Source: Erigeron canadensis (Eukaryota > Streptophyta > Magnoliopsida > Asterales > Asteraceae). Taken from it: 64,000 nucleotides of DNA. Position 1 is the first letter of the stretch, and the number at the start of each line of letters is the position of its first letter. Made by a program: the position numbers and the translations under genes. The DNA is taken from positions 5,582,501-5,646,500 of the forward strand of contig NC_057761.1 in assembly GCF_010389155.1 (NCBI RefSeq). Direction: 5' to 3'. This document shows positions 9,808 to 20,788 of the stretch, in pieces. Under the pieces are notes generated by a model. That model did not search any database and was not told where the DNA came from. It saw only the letters and a program-made list of their open reading frames with translations.

Positions 9808-11384
9808 CCACAAGTGAACAATGCTTGAACATCACCTTCTTATCACTAATTGAACCGAAGAAGATTGACGATGCTATGGCAGACCTAAGTTGGGTAGAAA
9901 CGATGCAAGAAGAGCTTATCCAATTTGAAAGGAACGATGTCTGGGAACTTGTTCCTTGTCCACCAGGGTTGAAGAAAGAACCTATTGGTACAAGATGGGT
10001 CTACCGAATTAAGATGGATGAAGATGGCAATGTTGTAAGAAATAAAGCTAGATTGGTTGCCAAGGGTTATTGTCAAGCAGGGGGTGTTGACTTTGATGAG
10101 ACTTTTTCTCCAATTGCTAGAATTGAAGCCATAAGAATCTTCTTTGCTTATACATCCCATCTGCAGTTCAAAGTCTACCAAATGGATGTCATAAAAGTGC
10201 TTTTCTGAATGGTACGTTAGAAGAAGAAGTGTATGTTAAGCAGACTCCAGGCTTCATCAAGGAGAAGCATCCTCACTGGGTATATAGACTGAACAAAGCT
10301 TTGTATGGTCTTAGACAAGCCCCAAGAGCCTGGTATGACACTTTAACTAAACATCTTCTTAAACATGGTTTTCAAAGAGGTGCAATAGATAATACCTTAT
10401 TTATCTTGAAAGAAAAAGGTAGTATCTTATTGGTACAAGTTTATGTTGATGACATTATATTTGGATCAACTGATGATGCAATGTGTAAAACGTTTTCAAA
10501 AATCATGTCAACTGAGTATGAAATGAGTTTAATGGGTGAATTAACATTTTTCTTGGGTCTTCAAATTAAATAAACCAAAGATGGTATTTTTATTAAACAA
10601 GAAAAATATGTCAGAGATTTGTTAAGAAAATACAAATATGATTCAATCCCTTCGTAAACTACACCAATTGTAGCATCATTGAACGTGTACTCTGACCCAA
10701 ATGGCAAACCAGTGAACCAAAAAGAATATCGTGGAATGGTTAGTTCACTGATGTATTTAACTGCCAGCAACCAGATATAATGTTTGCAACATGTCTTTTG
10801 TGCCAGATTTCAAGCTAACCCAAAAGAATCACATTTGCATGTTGTTAAAGCGCATCTTCAGATACCTGAAAGGGTGTCCTAGCCTTGGTCTTTGGTGTCC
10901 CAAAGGCTCAGGGTTAAATCTAATGGGTTATTCAGATTCAAATCATGCAGGTTGTAATATTGATAGAAAATCAACAACTGGTGGTTGTCATTTCCTTAGA
11001 GGAAAACTGGTAAGTTGGACCAGTAAAAAGCAGACTTCAGTCTCTATGTCCACTACTGAAGCAGAGTACGTTTCTGTGGCCAGTTGTTATGCCCAGATTC
11101 TCTGGATCAAGAACCAGTTATTAGATTACGATCTAAAATACAAAAGAACAACAATCTTTTGTGACAACACCAGTGGAATTGCTATATCTCACAACCCTAT
11201 GATGCACTCAAGAACAAAGCATATTGACATCAGGTATCATTTCATTCGTGATCATGTTATGAAAGGAGACATTGAAATTCATTTCATCCCCAATGACAAA
11301 TAATTATCTGATGTTTTTACAAAACCTCTCGATGAGAAAACTTTTAAGCATCTTATCAGCAAATTGGGAATGCTAATTCCTTGA
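9808..11384 (+). pseudogene. RT-B pol fragment: reverse transcriptase and RNase H
   Basis: Encodes the copia RT ([35 protein letters not shown]; catalytic YVDDIIFGS near 10441-10467) and RNase H ([32 protein letters not shown] at the end). Compared with RT-C, lesions are visible near 10190 (frame lost after QMDV), 10571 (stop), about 10657 (stop), 10768 (frame lost in the TASRPD region), 10849 (frame regained) and 11301 (stop). The remaining text stops at GMLIP near 11384. N-terminal pol is missing because RT-A sits there. Non-functional. Confidence 0.9.
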
Positions 11385-11514
11385 AACTGGAGATTTTGTT
11401 GTGAACGCACTAGTGACACTGATGAAGTTCTCCAGTTAAGGAGGTCCAGATGATCTTTGCTCGCCAGGCTATCGAATGCCTTTGTGATACTATCCTGATC
11501 TTTATGATACATTC

Positions 11515-11526
11515 TAGGGGGAAAAG
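11515..11526 (+). promoter_or_regulatory. polypurine tract after RT-B pol
   Basis: AGGGGGAAAAGA about 130 bases after the end of pol, followed by CTCAAAATATTTTTC. RT-C has the same block (32634), so it is conserved between family members. It could act as an extra plus-strand priming site. Confidence 0.55.
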
Positions 11527-11963
11527 ACTCAAAATATTTTTCTGACTAAAATTGTTTTTGTTTGAAAAACTGCAACTGGAGAGCACTCCAGTTGAAACTG
11601 GCATTGGACTAATCCTCCAGTGTACATGTTTAGTCTTGTCTTAAAACTGGAGGTCAACCAGATTTTCATAATGGTAACAATACTTGGCCAATTTTTGTGA
11701 CATGTGATGGTACTTGAGTGTTTCAACCCACTCATAACTATCATATTACGTGTCAAAGCCACGTTGTAAAAGCATGTACTTTTTATTGGGATTGTGAAAA
11801 GTTAGTGGGCTAGTGGGTATACAAGCCATCGTAGCATTTAATGCTGACACCAAGAATTAAATTTTTGCTTCAAAATTCAAAGTAATATTTATAAATATTT
11901 TTTAACTTTTGAGTTTTGGTAATTGAATATTCTTGGTTATTCTTTGGGATTGTGAGTCCAGCC

Positions 11964-11971
11964 TATAAATA
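11964..11971 (+). promoter_or_regulatory. TATA box upstream of RT-B aORF
   Basis: TATAAATA in the context GCC-TATAAATA-CCCC lies 156 bases before the aORF ATG. It is followed by a C/T-rich leader (many TTC/CTT words, AAAACCCTAA) and a start context AAATCAAATGGC close to the plant optimum. RT-C and RT-D show the same layout, so an internal promoter for the aORF is plausible. Confidence 0.5.
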
Positions 11972-12119
11972 CCCCTTATTTACTCCGAACATATTTACTT
12001 TCGTTTCACATTCCTTCCTTCAATTCCAATCATAAAAAATTGCTTCATTTCTCTCTCTTCTACTTAAATCAAAAACCCTAATTCCAAAATTCTTAATTTC
12101 AATTTCTTTCTTAAATCAA

Positions 12120-15100
12120 ATGGCTCCCAAATCTTCTCGCAGCAGAGATATAAATCTGCTCACTGTTGCATATAATCCATCCCCTCAAATCAAACGTGCT
12201 CATGGTGCCCAAGAGGCAAAATCACTTAAATTGAACCCAAATAATCCCATGGCTAGTTTGAAAGGGGTTCAAGCCGCCAATTCACTCATCGGGAGGATCC
12301 AACAATTTCTTCTGATCCACGCAAGTTGTACCATGACTACTTGTGTGAATTCTGGTACACTGCACAACTCTTTGAAGACTGTTCATCCATCTCTTTCACT
12401 CTCAAGGATGGAACAATTGAGTGTACCATCACAACCGATACTGTGAGAGATGCTCTGCATCTTAACTATTGGCGGGAAGGTGAGACTCTAGTAGTCATCT
12501 CCCAAAATATTAACTTTCGTCAGGTGCTCCTCGACATGGGAAACAAGGAGTGTTTGGAAAATGGGGTGTTGAAGACAAAAGGTGCTATGACGTTGAAAGG
12601 CCTCACACCCTCATGGAGATATTTCTTTATTCATCTGGTGGAAAGCATGGGATGGAGTTCTGGTGGAATCGACCAGATCAACTCAACACAAGCAGAGGTG
12701 GCTTACTGTTTGTGGAATGAACTCCGAGTGGACTTTGCTGAGATCTTGTATAGAAGCTTTGTGCAAAAGCTGAAGGGTACCAGGGGTTTATGTATACCCT
12801 TCTCCAGATATTTGTCACTTTGTTTTCTTCAGATCCTGGGCAGTGATGCATATCACAACACTCTCTCTCTCTCTCTCTCTACACTGTCCCAGAGATACTG
12901 AGGAATTCGGACTCTCTTGCCTCATCATCTAGAGAGGTCCAGATTCTAAACAGAATGCGGTTGACCTTCTCTAAAGCTGATGCACCTGTCCAAGGTGAGT
13001 AAGAAAGACAATTAGGCGGGCCTCAAAATAGTGAGGGACCCACCAGTTCGTCTGCTTGTACTGTGGCAGTTGCCAAACCTGGGCAGCAGTCTGTCCCCAC
13101 CAGCTCCAGCTTGTCAGTTCTTCCACCTACTTATCCTGAGACCTCCCAACAGGTGTCCATGTGGTTCCAAAGGCAAAGCGTACAACAAAGAAGCGCCTTA
13201 GGAAACAGTCAGAACTTGCCACTAACGATAGTACCCCAGCCAGCCCTCCAGTTTCTTCCCAACAAGGAACTGGAGATAGTCAAAGTGGTGAAGAATATAT
13301 TGGGTCAGCCCAACCAAACTTAGAGTTCGTGTCAGCACTCAACTTGGAAAGCCATATTTCTGACTCTCTTAAAGCACGAACTGACGAAGTTTCTGGCCAG
13401 TCACAGCCAAAGATTGAGGTTCCAGATTCTATGGCAATGATACTACAGCTGAGGATCGAGCAGTTGTGGTTGAGGCACCAGTTACCTCTTTCCAGGGAGA
13501 AGATGCTTCGGCAATGGATCCCCCAACTAATGAAACCATTCATGCAACTCGAACTTGTCATCAGGAGTCTGAACCGGATGTTCAGCCATCCCTAACATTT
13601 ATGCATCTAGGCATAAATGAGGATGAGTTCCAACTGGAGTCTTCAGAATCAGAAGGAACACAATCTGACCAGGAAATGGTTGATGCGTCTGTACACGATC
13701 AACTCCCTTCTTTCTCTGGTCAGCCCCTAGAACCACAAGTTTCAGTTTCACCAAATTTTGATACGCTTACTGAAATACTACCTCACCCCTCCAGATCACT
13801 ATTAAAGTCTTTATTCGTGCCTAGAAATAGGCACATCCTACCGCCGCCGGATGTCACACCTGAGCATTCTCAGCAAGACATCCACATTGAATCTCCTCAG
13901 GCTCTTTCAACAACACTTCCTCTTTCTTTATCTGGTGCTGCAACAACTGGAGAGCCCACAATTGCTTTACCTCCTCTAGTTGCCTCTGTAGCATTCAGAG
14001 CTGGTCCAGTGACACCTTCCCCTCTGTCACTGAACAGCCAGTTTGTGTCTTTCCAGGCCGATACCAAAACCTTCTCACGAGAGTGGAGGATATTCAAAAG
14101 ACACTAGACAAAAATGCCAAGTCTATCTCCAGATACCACAAGGATCATCTGACCAATATTAAAGTGGTTGATCTGGGGATTAACAAGTTCACAAATAATG
14201 AAGACTTGGTGTTCAAAAAGCTCAATGAATTAGTCACCAACTCCAATTTACTTGCAACATCATTAAAGGAAGCTTTTGTCTTAACTCAATCCAAAGTCAC
14301 TACTCAATCACCAACCTGCTGACCAACACTGTTCGATCATCAGAGGTTGACCAGAAGGAATTAGAAAGACAGGTGAAGGATCTTGTTGAAAAACCTGGTC
14401 TTAATGTGACCGAGCTTGAGCAACAGTTGGCCACTTCAGTTAGTCAAAAGATTGAGGATCCCTTGTCTGCTAGAGAACAACCATTGATCGAAAAGGTGAT
14501 GTCTGAGATCACCAAGATTGCTTCTCCCCAAGTTGATCTGAGCCCTATTACATCTGAAATCAATCAGCTGAGGAGCTGTCTGGATGCATTAGCCACCAAG
14601 GTATCTAATCACACCACTGCTATTGAAAAACTTACATCTGAAGCTGGCAAGGTGAAAGAGAAGGAGGTGGTTAAGGAGTTCGTTGCAACTGGTCTATCTC
14701 TAGATGATCTGGTCATCCTTAAAGCAATTCAGACTAGTCAAAATGAAACAACTAGTGATGTTTTGACTCAGTCTCAAGAAATCAATCATTTATGGAGAAC
14801 AGTTCGCATGGTTTGTGGAGTTTTCAAGGAATGCAAGAACATGCAATCATGGCAGCCTCTAGATCGCTTGCCATCTAGTCACGGTGATTTTGAAGCCATC
14901 GGGAAAGGACTAGATGCTGCCAAGGGGGAAAGATCTGTTCTTGAACCCCGTACTATTGTTGAAACTCTAGGTTCAATGAAAGATTTGGTAGTTGCTGCCA
15001 GTACTGATTCAGGTGAGCCAAGAATTGAAGAGTTTAAGGATGTTGGTGATAGGGAGAATATTGATAAGGGCAAGGCAACTGCAACTGGTGAATCTGCCCA

Positions 15101-16046
15101 GCTAGCCACTGATATACCTATGCTAGAGACTAGAAATCCAGATCAGCTTCCTCCAGTGACTGAATCTGAAAGCAAGAGACTGGTAGCAGTTGGCAATGCA
15201 ATCAAAGATAAAAAGAAACAAAAAAAAGCCAATCTACTGGTTTCAAGGGTTCAATTACAATGGTTAGGCATATTGGATGTAAATGATGCTAGTCTGTTAG
15301 GCATTACACTGGATCGATACAAGAAAATCAAGAGTGACCCAAGGATAGTGGGAATATTAGATGAGTTAGTTGACATCACTATTGAAAAAGACTATCCTGG
15401 TGACGAAACTGAGCATGATGCAAGAAATTTGAACATATCAGTGGAGAAGGCTAGAGAGAATCGAGCTGGTGGGATACAAAGAAGACTGGAGAATGTTCAG
15501 AAGGTTGTTAAGAGGGTGCTTAATCCACCTAAGTCCAAGGGAACAAAAAGAAAAGTACTTCCAAGAGATTCAGACCTAAGGACTTGGGTAGAACCACAAA
15601 GTGTTACTGAAAGTGACATCAAAGCTGCAATACAAAAGCTAAGTACTGGCCAGATCAAACTGGAAAATGAAACTGAAGCCAGAAATTTTTACCAAGAATT
15701 AATGCAGCGGAGCTATCATCCTGGAAGGATCATTGAGGTTCAGGTTAGCATCAAACCTGACAATAAGTTCTTCAGTGTTGGGGTCAGGCATGCAAATGGG
15801 CCTTTGCGTATCACTGAAGACCCTGATGTACATAATTATGGGCATGCTGAACAGGTAGATATGTTGAAAGTACATGAGGCCAAGTCATCAAAAAGTAAGC
15901 TGGAGAAGTGTTGGGTTCACATCTTGCAAAATCTGTTTAAATTCAAAGAAGATGTTGAAACAAGACTGAACGTTGTTGATGAAGACAAACAACCCATCTC
16001 TTCAGTTACCAAGAGAAGAAGAACTGGTGAAAGGCCATCTGTTTAA
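12120..16046 (+). pseudogene. RT-B additional ORF (aORF), multiply frameshifted
   Basis: Starts MAPKSSRSRDINLLT at 12120. Comparison with RT-C shows: N-terminal domain with NPNNPMASL, DYLCEFWYT, MGNKE and PFSRYLSLCF; then Ser/Pro-rich and acidic text; a coiled-coil part (about 14083-14790); and a C-terminal domain (14790-16046) with SSHGDFEAIGKGLDAAKGER, basic PPKSKGTKRKVLPRD and a terminal KRRRTGERPSV. Breaks: a deletion near 12310, frame loss at a CT microsatellite (12861-12880), a stop near 13000, and shifts near 13150, 13460, 14090 and 14320; the last 557 codons (14373-16046) are intact. It keeps the coiled-coil section that RT-C has lost. The basic terminal motif suggests a nuclear protein; no membrane segment is seen. 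Molecular function unknown. Confidence 0.8.
12861..12880 (+). repeat. (CT)10 microsatellite inside the aORF
   Basis: Ten CT units directly after AACA, where RT-C has AACACTCAATCCTTG. The expansion replaces coding text and coincides with a loss of frame, as expected from replication slippage. Confidence 0.85.
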
Positions 16047-16203
16047 GTTCTTCTTCCAGTTACCTAATTGTATTTTTTATTTACCTTCTTGTAACTTATG
16101 TAATTTTAATCATGTATATATAAGTTGACAGATTGTAACCACAAGATAGATAATAGATCAAATCTAACAAGCTTAAAGAAAAACTCAAGGCATTTGATGA
16201 TCT

Positions 16204-17415
16204 GGGTCGTTTTTCAAGGGTGTTTTGTCAAACAAGTTTTCGAAAAAAAAGTTTGTACAAGTGGGTAAAGTGGTATTTCAAAAACCGGTTTCAAATGTTT
16301 GGCTCGAAAGTGGTATTTGAATTACCGGTTTCAAAAAAAGGAGTTTGAACCCGGTATTTCAGTTACCGGTTTCGAAAATAGGTCTAGCTTTTGTAGAGGA
16401 TGCAGAGGAACAATGTGCTACATTGTAAACAATTTCAGATATATACATTTTTGTTTTAGTTTCTGCTACATGTCAAAATTCACGTAATTGAGTAAAGAGT
16501 CAAACACAACTTTCATGTCTAAAGGTACTGTCAATTTTGTATCTTTACAGACTTACATTTTTCATTAGTTATAAAAAAAAGGGAGAAAGAGAATAAAAAC
16601 ATCAAAAAAAATATCCTAGAAATTTCTTTCTTCGATTTCTACTTTGTTTTGAATCAAATCAAGCTGAAAGCTACAAGGTTTTGTTCGCGTTCTTATTCTA
16701 ATCATTCTCGTGTCCAGTCGGTTAAGTTTTGACTGCGGTTAAATTCCGACAAACAATCGAGTTTTCCGGCGAGCTTTATATCCAAAAACCGTTGCTTAGG
16801 GTTTGTGAGGGATCGATTTTTTAGTCGATTGGTGGTAATTTCAAGTCATAACTCGAAGAAACTACAAAGTTATTGTAGTTTTAGTTTCTCCGGTGAAATT
16901 TTGAATTTTCCGGCAAGTTTCAATCGGCTTCGTTCTTGGCTAGGGTTTGTTCGCGGCTTGATTCTGAGTGATCTGATACTAATTTCGAGTTCTAATTCAA
17001 AGAATTGAGTAAGTAATCGAGATTTTAAGTTTTCCGGCGATCTTCTTCGGCAATTTACCAGTTTCCGACCGGAATTCATCATTTGCCAAAGTGGTGATAA
17101 TGTTTTATAACTTTATTTGTTACACTCGAAACCGGTTTTTGGAATATCGGTTTCGAATTTGGTGCACGCGACCACTGTAGCCAGTCAAGATCGTACATGA
17201 GCTTGTCAAATCACAACTGCAATGTCTGAAACCGGTATTTGAATAACCGGGTTCAAAGTCCTTTTTTTGAAACCGGTAATTCAAATACCACTTTCGAGCC
17301 AAAAATTTGAAACCAACTTTTGAAATACCACTTTACCCACTTGTACAAACTTTTTTTTTTCGAAAACTTATTTGGCAAAACACCCTTGAAAAACGACTAT
17401 TTCAAAAAAAAATTC
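16204..17415. mobile_element. MULE-like TIR element inserted in RT-B 3' region
   Basis: RT-C reads GATGATCT-ATAAAAATG here, whereas RT-B has 1.2 kb inserted between the two parts. The insert has inverted ends of about 165 bp, left from TCGTTTTTCAAGGGTGTTTT and right as its complement ending near 17391, each carrying repeated ACCGGTTTC motifs. The two outer edges are unequal and I could not define a target duplication. The interior (about 16640-17090) resembles a plant 5' untranslated region: repeated TTTTCCGGCGA, TAGGGTTTGT and TCGAGTT words in two degenerate tandem blocks. No open frame. Long inverted ends around gene-like DNA suggest a Pack-MULE; a foldback element is the alternative. Confidence 0.65.
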
Positions 17416-17522
17416 ATAAAAATGCCTTGGAAAATAAGATTAGATTTAGTCAAACAAGTCTTTCAAGTTCATACTTGTATAGATACAGGAACTTGAAAAG
17501 ACTTGGCAATATTTCAGGACAA

Positions 17523-17532
17523 TTAGGGAGAA
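17523..17532 (+). promoter_or_regulatory. RT-B 3' polypurine tract
   Basis: TTAGGGAGAA immediately before the 3' LTR, in the position of the RT-C tract at 36226. It is one of the conserved signals for second-strand synthesis. Confidence 0.65.
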
Positions 17533-17534
17533 TT

Positions 17535-18464
17535 CATTAGGTCCAGTTTCGACTGAAACTAGCCAGTCTCCAGTCGCATCTGGAGACCAGAAGATTTGTC
17601 CAGAAATATATTGAAGTCCAGTTGCGATGTACAGGTAATGCAACTGAAGACTTCCTCCAGTTGAGATCTGATCAGAACTAAAGACATTCCAGTTGGAGTC
17701 GAAGACAACAAGTGGAAGATAGAGAATGACAATGGCAGCGAAGCCCAATTGGCATTCTGTTCAGATAGAAACTTGAGAGCATCAGTTTAAAGCCTTTACA
17801 ATGCTTTACATTGATTACGAGGAAGACCTTTTTATCAAAGTGCATAAAGCAGGTTGGTTAAAGTAACATCTCATTTATCTATGATTAAAGTGCAAAAGTG
17901 CATAAAGCAGGTTGGTTAAAGTAACATCTTGACTTACCTTTTCAAACATTTCAAAGTAATTCAACTAGTTTCCTTAAATGCTGTCAACTATATCTATACG
18001 CAAAGTTGGAATCCCAATGCCACCTTTGTCTATAAATAGAGGTCTTTGCACAACAAGAATAAAACTTTGCATATTCAGAGTTTTCTAATATTCTTGGTGA
18101 ACTTGTGTAATATTCTCTCAATCGTAAAAGGGAACACTTCACAACTTAAAGTGTTTCGATTGTGAAAGAGAATTTCCAAGTATAGATCAATTGTATTTCA
18201 TAGGTTGTTAGGATATTTACATTTATGTATTATCTTGATTTGGCAATGACCTTGTATTTTATTTAACATCAATAAATAAAATACATTTGAAAATTACAAC
18301 TTGGTCTCACCATAATTACTTTATTGTATTTACTTATTTCATTGTCATTTACTTATTGTCACCATTTAAGTGATCTAACCAGGACTTGGTATACATTCAC
18401 TGTAACTGGTCGTCTACAATTCAGTGTTTATATTGCAAAGAAATGTTACCATTGACATAGAGGT
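17535..18464 (+). repeat. RT-B 3' LTR
   Basis: Aligns with the RT-C LTRs from (CA/TG)TTAGGTCCAG to ACATAGAGGT and has almost the same length (930 versus 931). The first two bases are CA rather than TG. Shared parts include a U3 region crowded with CCAGT/ACTGG words, TATAAATAGAGGTC near 18030, paired ATTCTCT...AGAGAAT segments, and a 12-bp hairpin around AATAAATAAA (18253-18285). A 34-bp stretch (TGCATAAAGCAGGTTGG...) is duplicated at about 17838-17871 and 17896-17929. The LTR ends in AGGT rather than the usual CA. Confidence 0.8.
18253..18285 (+). other. conserved LTR hairpin flanking the polyadenylation signal
   Basis: TGTATTTTATTT (18253-18264) pairs perfectly with AAATAAAATACA (18274-18285) across a 9-base loop containing part of AATAAATAAA. 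RT-C has identical 12-base arms with a different 11-base loop, so the arms are conserved while the loop is free to change. Confidence 0.7.
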
Positions 18465-18722
18465 ATATTCAGTTAGTACCATCTCTTCAGTTGGAACTAA
18501 TAGCATCTAAGAGACTTAGTTGGTAGAGACTCGTTCTCACTCATTTATGACTATACTAATTCCCTAAAGCCACGATCCCCGCACCGGATATATATGTCGT
18601 TGGATCTAAATGAGTCTTAGCCTTAATTCATTAATATGTTTTGATTTTATGATTAAAACTTAGGTAGTTAATGATTAGGGATAAATGTCGATGATATTAA
18701 TTGTGTTTTTGTTATTTTGTAG
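18465..18722. other. non-coding DNA after RT-B
   Basis: No supported feature except the last 20 bases (TGTTTTTGTTATTTTGTAG), which look like an intron 3' end preceding the open stretch at 18723. Confidence 0.4.
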
Positions 18723-18920
18723 TTTGTTCTTTTAAATGATATTATTGAGCCTCATATTGCTACATGGTATAAGAATACCTTGATGCAAAAGAAGCTAATA
18801 TTGGGATGCTTTGTAACTTGGGATGAAGCGTTGAAAAACTATGTTATGTACAAGGGACTTTTCAACCAACTCACTGAGGATCGTTCTATCGTTGAGGATA
18901 TTGATAAGCTTGGTAGCTAA
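18723..18920 (+). pseudogene. terminal-exon-like gene fragment
   Basis: Sixty-five codons are open from 18723 to a TAA at 18918-18920, directly after a T-rich stretch ending in TAG that looks like a 3' splice site. The translation (DIIEPHIATWYKN, GCFVTWDEALKNYVMYKG, ending DIDKLGS) has normal amino-acid composition, and the frame ends about where base composition changes. I do not recognise the family. No upstream exon is visible because RT-B ends 258 bases before it. It is probably a captured or severed last exon; chance is possible at this length. Confidence 0.35.
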
Positions 18921-19220
18921 CTGATAAATCTTACGTAAGTTACCTTGATCAAAATGATACAGTAGGTGTAGTCATTAATTCCAATCTACAACGGATTAAC
19001 ATAAAAAAAAAATCCAAAATACATGCTTTTTGAAATTTGAAAATTGTGCCCGAAAGCACCGGGACAACTCCCTTAGCAAACATCCTAAATAGAGTTATAA
19101 TATTAGGCTAATCACTCCACCACGGTTAATCATGCCATACTAACCACACCCCGGATAAATTGTTTAAAGTTACAAACCACAATCCAAATAACATAATAAA
19201 ATTACAAGCCATCAAGATCA
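18921..19220. other. non-coding spacer
   Basis: AT-rich with a poly-A run near 19003-19012. No feature recognised. Confidence 0.4.
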
Positions 19221-20788
19221 TCAGGCTGCGTCATCATTCTCCTGCATTTCCTCCTCCATCTGTGTTTCGTCCTTCTCTTCTGCTTCATCCATCTCTTGCA
19301 CTTTGCCAGCCGCTTCCTGACCCACCTTAGTTATAGCATCAAATGTATCATCCACTTATGCTTCATCAACCGGTTCTTCGACTTTCTCCGCCAACTTTGA
19401 TACGCCTCCTAAACTGACATACTCTTCATCCATCTTCTTCAAATCCCACTTTTTGGGAAGAGTCATACCTTCAAACTGGGCCTCAAGAGCCATTTGAACT
19501 TTCACACCGGCAAATTGATCTCTGTGTACTCATCCTGGCATTCTTAGTAATGGTATCCGCCCTAATCTTCAACTTTTTCTCAGACTCAATTATTTGAGTC
19601 TCAAGCTTCTTAGACAGCTTAGAAGTTCACTTTTAGCCTTTGTGGAATCCTTTTCCGATCCATTTATCATATTTTCTCTGTTTTCAAGCTGTTGTTTCAA
19701 AGTAGCACATTCTTCCACCTTCTCCTTCATGAACTTCCAGTTAGATCAATCACTTTCACATCAGACTTCAACCCAGAATCAGTCTTACCTTTTGTCTCAG
19801 CCTTCAAACCTACTTCAGTTTTGAGCTTCTTGCTGGCTCGAGTATTGGATACAGATGATCGACGCGCTTTGGGGGTTTCACTCATATCGAACATCCCTTC
19901 ATCATTAAAATCATCTGACGGGGGATTGTTCTTTGATGGAGCGGACTGAGCAGTGTTGTCTTCCATAGTGTCGTCACTGGTCTTACTTGAAGATACTGAT
20001 TTAAGAATGTAATGTCCAAAATTCCTTTCCTGACTATCTAATTCAACGTACTTGTCGATTCTTCTCTGAGCCCCTTAATCTTTTGAAGCCTTCAATTTCG
20101 CTATAGAAAAAAGAAGAATGTTTTACACGTATAAGAATAAAACGCAATCGAAAAGAGACCCGACAATTTTACCTCCAACCACCCAAGAGGAAGGAAGATA
20201 ACTGCCTACAGGGAGTGTGTCTCTTTTAACAAAAAAGAATCTGGTTTTCCAGCGATCATCATTCTGAGTTACTTCACCAATCAAACGCTAATTTTATCTT
20301 TTACTTTGAGAATGTAAAACCCAGAACCAAAGGTTGTCAAAGTATAGACTAAACTCACATCTGGAACCTTAAGTTCTAACTTTTTACTAGCCATTAAGAT
20401 ATTCAATACAAACAGGATTCTCCACAACATAGTGCTGGCTTGACCATAAGATATATTTGTTGATTTGAAAAACTGGGTAATAAAACTTGGAAAGGGAAAA
20501 CTAATTTCAAATGCTTAATAGGATATTCAGGAAACTGAATCCAAATATCAGAAGCTAATGTTCGGTTCTTATTTTGGAATCTGTGTCCTTCAAAATTGTA
20601 CCCTCGGGAAAAAGTGGCTTCATACTTTCAAGATCCGACTTCTTAAAATCACTAAAGTAATCTTTATCCATAACATTTGTTTCTATGAAATCACTAATCT
20701 CTACAACGGAAGTAGAATCGACATACATTATGAGAAGAAAATAAGAAAGGATGGAAGTTACCTTGAGAGAAATTGTGAGGCGATGCAA
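19221..20788 (-). pseudogene. degraded multi-exon retroelement-type protein
   Basis: Minus-strand text begins near 20788 (MHRLTISLKV...), with segments such as FPFPSFITQFFKSTNISYG and DDRWKTRFFFVKRDTLPVG, then a 72-base intron (20172-20101, GT...AG, ending TTTTCTATAG), an exon with RIDKYVELDSQERNFGHYIL, a Lys/Ser-rich part (SKKLKTEVGLKAETKGKT), a coiled coil (EKVEECATLKQQLENRENM) and an acidic tail ending ENDDAA at 19223. Several stops and shifts break it (near 19355, 19545, 19582, 20290, 20555). The WK.RFFFV..D.LP pattern recalls plant proteins annotated with a putative gypsy-type transposon domain; I give that link low weight. Confidence 0.45.

Larger units (their letters stand above)
11385..12119 (+). 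other. RT-B spacer between pol and aORF
   Basis: No coding sequence. It starts with a conserved stretch ending in a purine tract AGGGGGAAAAGA (11515-11526) matching the RT-C tract at 32634, followed by several ACTGG/CCAGT words including an imperfect stem CAACTGGAG...CTCCAGTTG near 11572-11593. Further down lie TTACGTGTCA (about 11746), a TATA box (11964) and a pyrimidine-rich leader before the aORF ATG. Confidence 0.65.
9803..18464 (+). mobile_element. RT-B: truncated, decayed Sirevirus-like copia element
   Basis: Plus-strand element that in this window starts in the middle of pol, where RT-A has inserted, and runs through RT, RNase H, a purine tract, a broken aORF, a 3' untranslated region split by a MULE-like insertion, and a 3' LTR. 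It aligns along its whole length with RT-C (9803 corresponds to about 30950 of RT-C), so both belong to one family, but RT-B has far more frameshifts and stops. Its gag, protease and integrase parts and its 5' LTR would lie left of RT-A, outside the window. Confidence 0.85.
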
